From contig CALXTG010000176.1 of NCBI GenBank assembly GCA_944391355.1, forward strand, positions 1 to 8,762: DNA of 8,762 nucleotides, written 5' to 3'. Below are positions 1 through 6,194 of the stretch, one piece after another. Source of the stretch: an uncultured Alphaproteobacteria bacterium (GTDB taxonomy: Bacteria > Pseudomonadota > Alphaproteobacteria > RF32 > CAG-239). The position numbers were made by a program, and so were the translations under genes. The number at the start of each line of letters is the position of its first letter. The first letter of the stretch is position 1. The notes under the pieces were generated by a model. It searched no databases. It was given only the letters and a program-made list of their open reading frames with translations, and was not told where the DNA came from.

Positions 1-120
1 TTCGGCAAAAGGCTGGATATCTGTTTGCGCGATTACAGCGACAGCGAAAAGGTCGACGCTTACGAGAGCGCCAAGAAAAAACTGGCCGATTTGCAGCGGG
101 CTTTCTTTATGGGCTGCTAA
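1..120 (+). CDS. C-terminal tail of an unrecognised protein (partial)
   Basis: Only the last 39 codons lie in the window, in frame 1 and ending at TAA (118-120). The start is off the left edge. The tail is charged and looks helical, with residues such as SEKVDAYESAKKKLADLQRA followed by a short hydrophobic end, FFMGC. I do not recognise a family, and no domain can be assigned from so little sequence. That it is a real gene end rather than a chance frame is supported by the strong stem-loop terminator starting 9 bases after the stop. The codon use (GCC, GGC, CTG, GAA) also matches the other genes here. Confidence 0.6.
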   Translation, partial: FGKRLDICLRDYSDSEKVDAYESAKKKLADLQRAFFMGC

Positions 121-128
121 GCTAAAAC

Positions 129-163
129 GCAATCCCTGAATGTTAAATTCAGGGATTGCTTTT
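129..163. terminator. Bidirectional intrinsic terminator between convergent genes
   Basis: A perfect 13-bp stem (GCAATCCCTGAAT at 129-141 pairing with ATTCAGGGATTGC at 147-159) encloses a 5-nt loop, GTTAA. It is followed by TTTT (160-163) on the plus strand and preceded by AAAA (124-127), which gives a U-tract on the minus strand. It therefore can stop transcription from both sides: the partial plus-strand gene ending at 120 and the chrA-type pair arriving from the right. The minus-strand stop codon (164-162) overlaps the T-tract. Confidence 0.9.
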
Positions 164-680
164 ATAACTTCAGCACAATTCCCAGCACCGCGCCGGCGCA
201 GATATACAAAATCGGGCTGCGTTTGAAATAATGGACGGCGGCAAACATGCCCAAACAAATCAGCGCGGTTTTCGCGTCAAAGACCGCAAGTTTGGCCAAA
301 TGCCACGAAGCCCCGAGAATAAGCGCGACCACGGCCGGACGGATAAAATAAAACACCCGCTGCACCCGGCAGTTTTCACGGCAGCGGTTCATGACCTTCG
401 CCAGCAGAATAATAATCAGAAGCGACGGAACCACCAGTCCCAGAGTCGCCACAATTCCCCCGCTGATTCCCGCCGCGCTGAATCCGGCGTAAGTCGCCAT
501 ATTGACCCCGAGCGGCCCGGGGGTTGACTCGGAAATCGCCACCATGTCGGTCAGGGTTTTGACATCAAACCACGGATATTTTTCGGCCAGTTCAAACAAA
601 AAAGGCAAAGTCGCCAAGCCGCCGCCGACCGCCAGCAGGCCGATTTTAAAAAATTCCCAAAATAAAATCAGATAAATCAT
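162..680 (-). CDS. chrA: ChrA-family transporter, second short-chain subunit
   Basis: This is a 172-residue polytopic membrane protein of the chromate transporter (CHR) family. It begins with the family's N-terminal pattern, FFKIGLLAVGGGLATLPFL at about residues 10-28. The conserved ESTPGPLGVNMATYAGF lies at 51-67 and is followed by hydrophobic helices to the C-terminus. At about 170 residues it is a short-chain member, half the length of the fused bidomain form. Such halves occur as adjacent pairs and are thought to work as heterodimers. The reading frame is open as far as 749, but I chose the ATG at 680-678. It forms an ATGA overlap with the upstream gene's stop and has GGGAG (693-689) 8 nt before it. 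The residues upstream of this ATG (glycine-rich, non-membrane) do not belong to the family. Members export chromate or take up related oxyanions; the substrate here is not shown by the sequence. Confidence 0.88.
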   Translation of the reverse strand: MIYLILFWEFFKIGLLAVGGGLATLPFLFELAEKYPWFDVKTLTDMVAISESTPGPLGVNMATYAGFSAAGISGGIVATLGLVVPSLLIIILLAKVMNRCRENCRVQRVFYFIRPAVVALILGASWHLAKLAVFDAKTALICLGMFAAVHYFKRSPILYICAGAVLGIVLKL

Positions 681-1213
681 TGCTTTTTCTCCCTTTGCGG
701 TATCAGGCCGGCAGCAATCGCCGCCAGCACCACCGCCGCCGGAGACCATCCGGCAATCACCATCAGCCCCAGAGCGATAACAAAAACCGCCGCCGTCAGC
801 CAGTCGCGGATGTTTTTGCGCCCCAGATCGAGCAGCATATCGGCAATCAGCGCAACCACCGCCAAACTTATCCCCTCAAAGGCGTGAGCGACATACGGAT
901 TAGCCATGAACTTTTGCAAAACGGCGGCAATCAGCGTAATTACAATAACCGACGGCGTAACGATTCCCAGCGTTGCCGCCGTTGCGCCGCTTTTTCCCGC
1001 CCGGTAATAGCCGATAAACGTGGCGACGTTGATGGCAATAATCCCCGGCGTACACTGTCCGAGCGAATAATAATCCATCAAATCGTTTTCGCTTGCCCAG
1101 CCCTTTTTGCGCACCACCTCGTCCTGAAGCAGCGGCAGCATCGCATAACCGCCGCCGAAGGTAAACAAGCCGATTTTAAAAAAAGTCCAAAATAACTGCA
1201 GGTATATTTTCAT
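677..1213 (-). CDS. chrA: ChrA-family transporter, first short-chain subunit
   Basis: This 178-residue inner-membrane protein is the partner of the next gene and starts almost the same way. The glycine-rich first helix FFKIGLFTFGGGYAMLPLL is at residues 11-29, then QDEVVRKKGW at 30-39, and QCTPGIIAINVATFIGYY at 53-70. The second family proline of the TPGP motif is replaced here (TPGI), whereas its partner has TPGP. The start ATG (1213-1211) has AGAGG a few bases upstream, and the gene's TGA overlaps the next ATG, implying translational coupling. The likely role is one half of a two-subunit ChrA-type oxyanion transporter. The adjacency to pnt genes is divergent, so shared function is not implied. 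Family assignment is strong; actual chromate transport is inferred only from the family name. Confidence 0.88.
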   Translation of the reverse strand: MKIYLQLFWTFFKIGLFTFGGGYAMLPLLQDEVVRKKGWASENDLMDYYSLGQCTPGIIAINVATFIGYYRAGKSGATAATLGIVTPSVIVITLIAAVLQKFMANPYVAHAFEGISLAVVALIADMLLDLGRKNIRDWLTAAVFVIALGLMVIAGWSPAAVVLAAIAAGLIPQREKKQ

Positions 1214-1302
1214 AAAAAGCCTCTATGAATTTTGATTTTAATCTACTATATTATAATAATCTATATTATAGTAATCTCAAATAAAGCGTTAATGAGGCTC
1301 AG
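1214..1302. promoter_or_regulatory. Divergent promoter region between chrA pair and pnt operon
   Basis: This very AT-rich 89-base gap must hold both promoters. For the pnt side, TTGATT (1232-1237) lies 17 nt before AATAAT (1255-1260); a perfect TATAAT is also present at 1252-1257. For the chrA side, minus-strand TTGAGA (1280-1275) lies 16 nt before TATTAT (1258-1253). The two promoters overlap and share the tandem repeat described separately. The pntAA ribosome binding site GAGG (1294-1297) sits 5 nt before its ATG. The boxes were picked by eye in AT-rich sequence, so the exact choices are uncertain. Confidence 0.45.
1246..1275. repeat. Tandem 15-bp direct repeat in divergent promoter
   Basis: CTATATTATAATAAT (1246-1260) is followed immediately by CTATATTATAGTAAT (1261-1275), a tandem copy with one mismatch. 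The same stretch also forms an imperfect dyad: ACTATATTATA (1245-1255) against TATATTATAGT (1262-1272), one mismatch pair in 11, around a 6-nt spacer. It overlaps the predicted -10 boxes of both promoters. It could be an operator or simply duplicated AT-rich promoter DNA. Confidence 0.7.
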
Positions 1303-2418
1303 ATGATTATTTCGATACCCAAAGAAATCGGCGCCGGCGAAACCCGGGTTGCCGCCACCCCCGAAACCGTTAAGAAAATGAACGACTGGGGCTATGATAT
1401 CAAAATTGAAAAAGACGCCGGCCGCGCCGCCGGGTTTAGCGATGAAGAATATATTAAAGCCGGCGCCCAGGTTCTCTCCTCTCCGCAAGATGTTTATGAA
1501 ACCGCCGACATCATTCTTAAAATCCGCGCCCCGGAAGAAAGCGAAAGCAAATTTCTGAAACCCGGACAAATCATTATCGCCGATTTTCAGGCGCTGGCCT
1601 GCCCGGAAAGGATTAAAGAATTTGCCAAATTAAAAACCACCTGTTTTGCGCTTGATTTAATGCCGCGCATTTCCCGCGCCCAGTCAATGGATATTCTCTC
1701 GTCACAAAGCAATCTGGCCGGATATAAGGCGGTTTTAAACGCCGTCAACCTGCTGGACAAAGCGGTGCCGATGATGATGACCGCCGCCGGCACAATCGCC
1801 CCGGCCAAAGTTCTGGTTTTGGGCGCGGGCGTCGCCGGCCTGCAGGCAATTGCCACCGCCAAACGCCTCGGCGCGCAGGTTTTTGCCTCAGATGTCCGCC
1901 CCGGGGTTAAGGAACAGGTCGAATCGCTCGGCGGCAGATTTTTGGATATAGAAGCCGAAGCCGGCAGCGAAACCGCCGGCGGCTATGCCAAAGAAACCTC
2001 GGAAGATTATAAAAAACGCCAGGCCGCAGCGGTGGCCGAACAGCTCAAAAAGACCGACATTGCCATTACCACCGCCCTGATACCCGGACGCAAAGCGCCG
2101 CGCCTGATTACGGCGGCAATGCTTAAAGATATGCCCGCCGGCGCCGTCATCATCGATATGGCGGCCGGCAGCGGCGGCAATGTTGACGGAAGCGTCAACG
2201 GCGAAACCGTCAAAAAACACGGCGTCACCATTCAGGGCAACAGCAATCTTGCCGCCGAGCTTCCGCAGTCGGCCAGCAGCCTGTTCGCCCGCAATATCTA
2301 TAATTTTTTAACCCCGATGTATAATGTCGAACGCCGGCAGATCGAATTTAACTATGCCGACGAGCTGATTAAAGCCACCTGCATTTGCCGGGACGGCCAA
2401 ATTTTGCGAAAGGAATAA
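1303..2418 (+). CDS. pntAA: NAD(P) transhydrogenase subunit alpha part 1 (NAD-binding domain I)
   Basis: This 371-residue soluble subunit binds NAD(H) and passes hydride to the NADP-binding domain of PntB. The enzyme as a whole couples NADP+ reduction by NADH to inward proton flow. The start of the mature domain (IPKEIGAGETRVAATPETV, residues 5-23) is typical of the alanine dehydrogenase/PntA family. The transhydrogenase RQD loop is present as R122, Q127 and D130 in PRISRAQSMD. A Rossmann fold follows (LVLGAGVAGLQAIATAKRLG, 171-190), then ASDVRPGVKEQVESLGG. The protein ends near residue 371, before any membrane helix, as in the split Rhodospirillum rubrum type rather than the fused Escherichia coli PntA. 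The start ATG has GAGG 5 nt upstream. It is the first gene of a three-gene operon; the stop is followed 3 nt later by pntAB. Confidence 0.96.
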   Translation: MIISIPKEIGAGETRVAATPETVKKMNDWGYDIKIEKDAGRAAGFSDEEYIKAGAQVLSSPQDVYETADIILKIRAPEESESKFLKPGQIIIADFQALACPERIKEFAKLKTTCFALDLMPRISRAQSMDILSSQSNLAGYKAVLNAVNLLDKAVPMMMTAAGTIAPAKVLVLGAGVAGLQAIATAKRLGAQVFASDVRPGVKEQVESLGGRFLDIEAEAGSETAGGYAKETSEDYKKRQAAAVAEQLKKTDIAITTALIPGRKAPRLITAAMLKDMPAGAVIIDMAAGSGGNVDGSVNGETVKKHGVTIQGNSNLAAELPQSASSLFARNIYNFLTPMYNVERRQIEFNYADELIKATCICRDGQILRKE

Positions 2419-2421
2419 GCC

Positions 2422-2715
2422 ATGGATTTCTGGATGCTGATGACTGTTTTTGTCCTTGCCGCCTTTGTCGGCTATTTTGTCGTCTGGGGCGTTACGCCGG
2501 CGCTGCATTCGCCGTTGATGAGCGTCTCGAACGCCATTTCGGGAATTGTAATTGTCGGCGCCCTGATCACCGCCGGCGTTGCCGAAACGGGCGGCGCCAA
2601 AATCTGGGGGCTGGCTGCCGTCGTTTTGGCCGCAATCAATATTTTCGGCGGTTTTGCCGTTTCGCAGCGGATGCTGCTGATGTTTAAGAAAAAAGCCGTG
2701 AAGGAGAAAAAATAA
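2422..2715 (+). CDS. pntAB: NAD(P) transhydrogenase subunit alpha part 2 (membrane domain II)
   Basis: This 97-residue inner-membrane subunit supplies the alpha-side helices of the proton channel. Three hydrophobic segments are visible at roughly residues 5-25, 35-55 and 62-82. Between the first two lies the family signature TPALHSPLMSVSNAISG (25-41), and the protein ends in a lysine-rich tail, FKKKAVKEKK, expected to face the cytoplasm. Its length matches stand-alone PntAB proteins, which correspond to the C-terminal helices of the fused PntA. AAAGGA (2409-2414), inside the end of pntAA, serves as ribosome binding site. Its TAA overlaps the pntB ATG by one base (TAATG). Confidence 0.95.
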   Translation: MDFWMLMTVFVLAAFVGYFVVWGVTPALHSPLMSVSNAISGIVIVGALITAGVAETGGAKIWGLAAVVLAAINIFGGFAVSQRMLLMFKKKAVKEKK

Positions 2716-4079
2716 TGACTAACAGTTTTTTGGCCTTTGCCTATCTTTTATCCAGCATTTTATTTATTTTTTCAATTCGCGGCCTGGCCTCGCCCGAAAC
2801 GGCGCGCCGCGGCAATCTGCTCGGTATGCTCGGCATGGCTATAGCCATTCTCGCCACATTGTTTTCTCCGCTGGTCAGCGAATATGTCTGGGTTGCCGGC
2901 GCCATTCTGCTCGGCGGCATTTTGGGGACAATCCCCGCTCTTAAAGTTAAAATGACATCGCTGCCGCAGATGGTTGCGGCTTTCAACGGTCTCGGCGGCC
3001 TGTCTTCGGTGTTTATCGCCATTGCCGAAATCCTGGCCGGTTCGCAAACTTATCTTGAAACCTCGCTCGGACTGCTAATCGGCGCTTTGGCTTTCTCGGG
3101 CTCGGTAATTGCCTTTGCCAAACTGCAGGGCCTGATTTCCGCCCGGGCAATGGTTTTTCCGCTGCAGCAAACCCTTAACCTGCTGCTCGGTTTAGCCGTC
3201 GTCGGCCTGTGCGCCTGGTTTGTCATCAGCGGCGACCGCAATATTTTCTATGCGCTGGCCGTTCTCTCAATTCTGCTCGGCTTTTTGCTGATCCTGCCGA
3301 TCGGCGGCGCCGATATGCCGGTGGTCATTTCCGTTCTTAACTCCTACTCCGGATTGGCAGCCGTCGGTATCGGTTTTTCGCTGAATAATGTTTTGCTGAT
3401 TACTGTCGGTTCTCTGGTCGGCGCCAGCGGCGCAATTTTGTCTTATATCATGACCAAAGCGATGAACCGGTCGCTCGCCAATGTCATGCTCGGCGGCTTT
3501 GGCGCCAAAACCGTCGCCGCGTCGAATCTGGCCGGTGAAGACAAGCAGGCGCATGCCGGCAGCCCCGCCGATGCCGCTTTCATTATGGAAAACGCCAATA
3601 AGGTTATTATCGTGCCCGGTTACGGCATGGCTGTCGCCCAGGCTCAGCACGTCTTAAAAGAAATGGCCGATGACCTGCACAACAAATTCGGCGTTGAGGT
3701 CAAATATGCCGTCCACCCGGTTGCCGGCCGTATGCCCGGACATATGAACGTTCTGCTCGCCGAGGCCAACGTGCCTTATGAAGAAGTTTTTGAACTGGAA
3801 GATATTAACCGCGAATTTGCCACTGCCGACGTCGCCTATGTTATCGGCGCCAATGACGTAACCAATCCGATGGCCAAAACCAATCCCGATTCGCCGATTT
3901 ACGGCATGCCGATTCTCGACGTGGAAAAAGCCAAAACGGTTTTCTTTGTCAAACGCTCGCTGGCGACCGGCTATTCCGGCGTCGAAAATCCGCTGTTCTA
4001 TGCCGATAATACAATCATGCTTTACGGCGACGCCAAAAAGGTCACCGAAGAGATTGTCAATGTTCTGGAAAACAAATAG
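2715..4079 (+). CDS. pntB: NAD(P) transhydrogenase subunit beta
   Basis: This 454-residue subunit has an N-terminal membrane domain of several helices (about 1-265) and a C-terminal NADP(H)-binding domain III exposed to the cytoplasm. Domain III motifs are all present: GYGMAVAQAQ (302-311), HPVAGRMPGHMN (334-345), GANDVTNP (378-385), YGMPILDVEKA (396-406) and KRSLATGYSGVENPLF (413-428). In the membrane part, NSYSGLAAVGIGF (209-221) and KAMNRSLANVMLGGFG (248-263) match the family. In PQMVAAFNGLGG (84-95), asparagine 91 stands where E. coli PntB has its channel histidine (His91, recalled from the literature). The start has AAGGAG at 2701-2706 and overlaps the pntAB stop by one base. Its TAG stop directly abuts the stop of the convergent gene, so no terminator hairpin is seen after the operon. 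Confidence 0.97.
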   Translation: MTNSFLAFAYLLSSILFIFSIRGLASPETARRGNLLGMLGMAIAILATLFSPLVSEYVWVAGAILLGGILGTIPALKVKMTSLPQMVAAFNGLGGLSSVFIAIAEILAGSQTYLETSLGLLIGALAFSGSVIAFAKLQGLISARAMVFPLQQTLNLLLGLAVVGLCAWFVISGDRNIFYALAVLSILLGFLLILPIGGADMPVVISVLNSYSGLAAVGIGFSLNNVLLITVGSLVGASGAILSYIMTKAMNRSLANVMLGGFGAKTVAASNLAGEDKQAHAGSPADAAFIMENANKVIIVPGYGMAVAQAQHVLKEMADDLHNKFGVEVKYAVHPVAGRMPGHMNVLLAEANVPYEEVFELEDINREFATADVAYVIGANDVTNPMAKTNPDSPIYGMPILDVEKAKTVFFVKRSLATGYSGVENPLFYADNTIMLYGDAKKVTEEIVNVLENK

Positions 4080-4631
4080 CTACAGAGCCAGCAGCAGCGC
4101 AATCAGCAAAACGCTGTAAAGCAGCACGCCGCTGAAATACATTCCCGCAACCCGGAAATCAGTACGCGAGGGAATGGCGTTTTCGATAATAATCGTCTGC
4201 GCCAAAACATAGAGAATATAATTCAGCAGGGTCGCCGGCATCATCGGCAGCACATAACGGTTAATATAAAAGCCGAGCGGCAGCAGAAGCAGCGGCGCCA
4301 GAGCAGCCGGAACCGCATTATAAAACGTAACATTGCGAAAACCGACGCTGCCCATGACATAATTTCCCATCATGTCGCGGCGCGGAAATACCGTAAAATT
4401 ACAAGGGCGCGCATTCAATGCCAGCCCGACCAGAAAATGCATCAGCTCATGCAGGATTGTCCCGGGAATATTGACCAGCGCGCTCAGCCACAAGCTGCGA
4501 TAAGTGGCGTATTTCATCCGCATTAAAAGCACGACCAGCAAAATCAGATAAAAACGGTTGTCGAAAATCTTCTGCAGTAAAAAGGGACTGTTCAGAAACA
4601 TACTGATTTTATAATAAAGCTGATAAACCAT
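4080..4631 (-). CDS. Putative membrane zinc metalloprotease with HELMH motif
   Basis: This 183-residue polytopic membrane protein carries GTILHELMHFLVGLAL at residues 57-72. That is an HExxH zinc-binding motif (H61, E62, H65) inside a hydrophobic segment, the hallmark of intramembrane (M50-like) metalloproteases. A second motif near the C-terminus, ENAIPSRTDF (150-159), contains an aspartate (D158) in a P-x3-D setting. It could be the third zinc ligand, as in the NxxPxxxxD motif of site-2 proteases. Other hydrophobic stretches lie near 27-37, 105-125, 135-148 and 162-183. I do not recognise the exact family, and proteolysis is inferred from the motif alone. It begins 1 nt after the tetR stop, so the two are cotranscribed, but the ribosome binding site is weak (GGTGTGAG, running into the start). 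The start is the first in-frame ATG after the tetR stop. The gene may be a target of the regulator it follows. Confidence 0.75.
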   Translation of the reverse strand: MVYQLYYKISMFLNSPFLLQKIFDNRFYLILLVVLLMRMKYATYRSLWLSALVNIPGTILHELMHFLVGLALNARPCNFTVFPRRDMMGNYVMGSVGFRNVTFYNAVPAALAPLLLLPLGFYINRYVLPMMPATLLNYILYVLAQTIIIENAIPSRTDFRVAGMYFSGVLLYSVLLIALLLAL

Positions 4632-4632
4632 C

Positions 4633-5232
4633 TCACACCCGTTTTAAGACCGCCAGACCGCCGAGATAAGTATTCAGCAGCAGCTTGCAAATGTTTTCCT
4701 TGCTCAGACCGCTGAAATTATCCAGCCCCGGCGTAATTAAAAAAGAACTCAGAGAAAACAGCGACAGCCACAAAACCTGCATCGACAACTTGCGTTCGCT
4801 GCGGCTGAGCTGCCGGAAGATTTTGGCAAATTCCTTTTCCAGGCGCCGCGGAATCAGCGCCAGCCTGCGCCGGTAACAAAAAGGCAGGGACACCGCCGCC
4901 GGCTTCAGATGCTGGCTGTACAGCAGCATCCACAAATTAGGGTGTTCCAGCACAAAACCGACAAACACGTCAACATAGCGGTTCAGGTTTTTATAGGCGC
5001 TGCTGTCGGGCAGAATTTTTTGAAAACGCTCTTCAAGTTCATCAAGCGTCTGAATATTCTGCGCGCAGATAAAATCGTCCATGCCGGCAAACTGGTTATA
5101 AATCGTTCCCACCGAATAGCCCGAAGCCTCGGAAAGTTTTCGCGCGGTCAGAAACTCGGGGCCTTTTTCGGAAACCAGCTCCCGGCCTTTGGCCAGCAAT
5201 GCGGCGTGTATATTGTCTTTTTTATCAGTCAT
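4633..5232 (-). CDS. TetR-family transcriptional regulator
   Basis: This 199-residue cytoplasmic DNA-binding protein has a clear TetR N-terminal domain. Helix 1 is IHAALLAKGRELVSEKG (8-24), and the helix-turn-helix spans about 29-48 (TARKLSEASGYSVGTIYNQF), followed by the usual short FAGMDDFI linker. The C-terminal ligand and dimerisation domain is all-helical. It includes YVDVFVGFVLEHPNLWMLLY (86-105), which resembles the WHG-type C-terminal domains of some TetR proteins; I cannot name the ligand. The start ATG has only a weak AAGA upstream, consistent with low expression. The divergent gap holds a 19-bp palindrome overlapping its predicted -35 box, so it most likely represses itself and the opposite operon. 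The gene behind it is a putative membrane protease. Confidence 0.93.
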   Translation of the reverse strand: MTDKKDNIHAALLAKGRELVSEKGPEFLTARKLSEASGYSVGTIYNQFAGMDDFICAQNIQTLDELEERFQKILPDSSAYKNLNRYVDVFVGFVLEHPNLWMLLYSQHLKPAAVSLPFCYRRRLALIPRRLEKEFAKIFRQLSRSERKLSMQVLWLSLFSLSSFLITPGLDNFSGLSKENICKLLLNTYLGGLAVLKRV

Positions 5233-5291
5233 TCTTATATAAGTTTAATAAATTATTTGCAAATTGGGATTATACTCCCACCATAAAACAA

Positions 5292-5310
5292 AATTGAACA
5301 GTGTTCAATT
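5292..5310. promoter_or_regulatory. Perfect 19-bp palindrome, probable TetR operator
   Basis: AATTGAACAGTGTTCAATT has two perfect 9-bp half-sites around one central base. Size, odd symmetry and position between a tetR gene and its divergent neighbour are typical of TetR-family operators. It covers the predicted -35 box of tetR and lies downstream of the possible TATACT box of the opposite operon, so binding could block both. The central GTG (5301-5303) is in frame with the downstream gene but is unlikely to be its start. Confidence 0.85.
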
Positions 5311-5323
5311 ATTTTTGCGCCGC

Positions 5324-5329
5324 AAAGGA
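5324..5329 (+). promoter_or_regulatory. Ribosome binding site deciding the start of the secreted-protein gene
   Basis: AAAGGA lies 7 nt before the ATG at 5337. No comparable site precedes the in-frame GTG at 5301, so translation should begin at 5337, directly at the signal peptide. Confidence 0.7.
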
Positions 5330-5336
5330 TAAAATC

Positions 5337-6179
5337 ATGTTTTTCAGATTGGTCAGTATTTTCTCCCTTCTGCTTTTCACCGCTGCCACGGCTCAGGCTC
5401 AAAGCAGCGAGAACTTTTATGAAAACATTCTTGTCGATGAGGAAATTCAGGTTGAAGACAAAGCCGGCGACGCGGTTCGCGATGCCCGCCGCCTGCTGCA
5501 GGAAAAGCCCAAACCGATTACAATTGAACGCCCGGAGTTTAAACGCCGGAAAAAGCCGCAGCCGGTAAAAAAAGCTGAAAAAACCGCTGCTCCCGAAGAT
5601 TTATCGGCCGCCCCGTTCGGACTGCTGTGGGGTGCAACGGTCGCAGACATCAAAAACCTCGGCATTACGCTGACGCCGATTGAAATCAAAGACTATCTCA
5701 ACAACTATGCCGCCACCACGCTGCCCAAACCGATTAAAACCTTCCGCGAGGTTGACGTTACTTTCGGCGCCGACAACGAACTCTGGCGTATCATCGCTTA
5801 CGGCGAACTGCTTGATGACACCCCCGACGCCGCCAAAGTCATGCGCCTGTATAAAGACTATTATCAGCTGCTGGCGCAAAAATACGGCAATGCCAAAGAA
5901 ATGTTTACCCCAGCGGTTAAAATGGTCGAAAAGGAAATTGAAAAACAGGGACGCAACGAAACCGTCACCGTTCCCGAAGATCAGCCGATCGGCAACCCGG
6001 AATTTTTATCCCAGCTGCAAAGCGGCGACGCGGTTTTGTTTGCCACCTTTGAAAACGGCGACGTCGGCGCGGCGTTGGCCGTTAATGTCGACGGCGATAA
6101 CCGCAGTTATATTGTTATCGATTACAAAAATCTGAAAATCTTGAAAGAACGCCAGCAAAAAACGCTCGACGCATTATAA
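5337..6179 (+). CDS. Secreted protein of unknown function
   Basis: This 280-residue protein is probably periplasmic. It has a clean Sec signal peptide: MFFRLVSIFSLLLFTAATAQA, with likely cleavage after the AQA at residues 19-21. A charged region with a basic, proline-rich linker follows (about 57-88, with KPKP, KRRKKPQPVKKA). A folded domain starts at PFGLLWGATVADIKNLGITLTP (93-114) and ends near 266. The domain has alternating strands and helices and two Gly-Asp turns (GDAVLFATFENGDVG, 230-244). It has no cysteine, no lipobox, no HExxH and no obvious catalytic motif. I do not recognise the family. The frame is open from a GTG at 5301, but I chose the ATG at 5337. AAAGGA (5324-5329) sits 7 nt before it, the signal peptide then begins correctly, and the GTG lies inside the operator. 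It is first in an operon with a Mur ligase and LD-carboxypeptidase, which suggests an envelope role. Confidence 0.85.
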   Translation: MFFRLVSIFSLLLFTAATAQAQSSENFYENILVDEEIQVEDKAGDAVRDARRLLQEKPKPITIERPEFKRRKKPQPVKKAEKTAAPEDLSAAPFGLLWGATVADIKNLGITLTPIEIKDYLNNYAATTLPKPIKTFREVDVTFGADNELWRIIAYGELLDDTPDAAKVMRLYKDYYQLLAQKYGNAKEMFTPAVKMVEKEIEKQGRNETVTVPEDQPIGNPEFLSQLQSGDAVLFATFENGDVGAALAVNVDGDNRSYIVIDYKNLKILKERQQKTLDAL

Positions 6180-6194
6180 GAAAGGACTCAAAAG

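Larger units (their letters stand above)
5233..5336. promoter_or_regulatory. Divergent promoter region between tetR and the murein-related operon
   Basis: This 104-base AT-rich gap holds both promoters. On the minus strand, TATAAT (5274-5269) lies 18 nt after TTCAAT (5298-5293), giving a tetR leader of about 30 nt. On the plus strand, TATACT (5271-5276) is a possible -10 box lying back-to-back with the minus one, but no good -35 stands at the right distance. An alternative is TTGCAA (5257-5262) with CATAAA (5282-5287), 19 nt apart. A small dyad, TGGGA(6)TCCCA (5265-5280), frames the shared -10, and CTTATATAAG (5234-5243) is a perfect 10-bp palindrome just before the tetR start. Just before the secreted-protein gene, TTTGC(GCC)GCAAA (5314-5326) can form a small hairpin reaching its ribosome binding site. 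Confidence 0.5.

Noticed and set aside
681..749. Upstream extension of the second ChrA gene by 23 residues
   Set aside because: The extension is glycine-rich and unlike the family; the ATG at 680 has a good ribosome binding site and an ATGA overlap.
680..1195. Plus-strand open frame (171 codons) opposite the first ChrA gene
   Set aside because: The product is rich in arginine, glutamine and histidine with no domain, while the opposite strand encodes a recognisable ChrA protein.
4685..5286. Plus-strand open frames opposite the tetR gene (4685-4876 and 4909-5286)
   Set aside because: They are antisense to a clear TetR protein, and neither has domain features or a ribosome binding site.
5314..5326. 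Small hairpin next to the ribosome binding site as a possible RNA thermometer or riboswitch
   Set aside because: The stem is only 5 bp with a 3-nt loop, too weak and too short to support a regulatory RNA claim.
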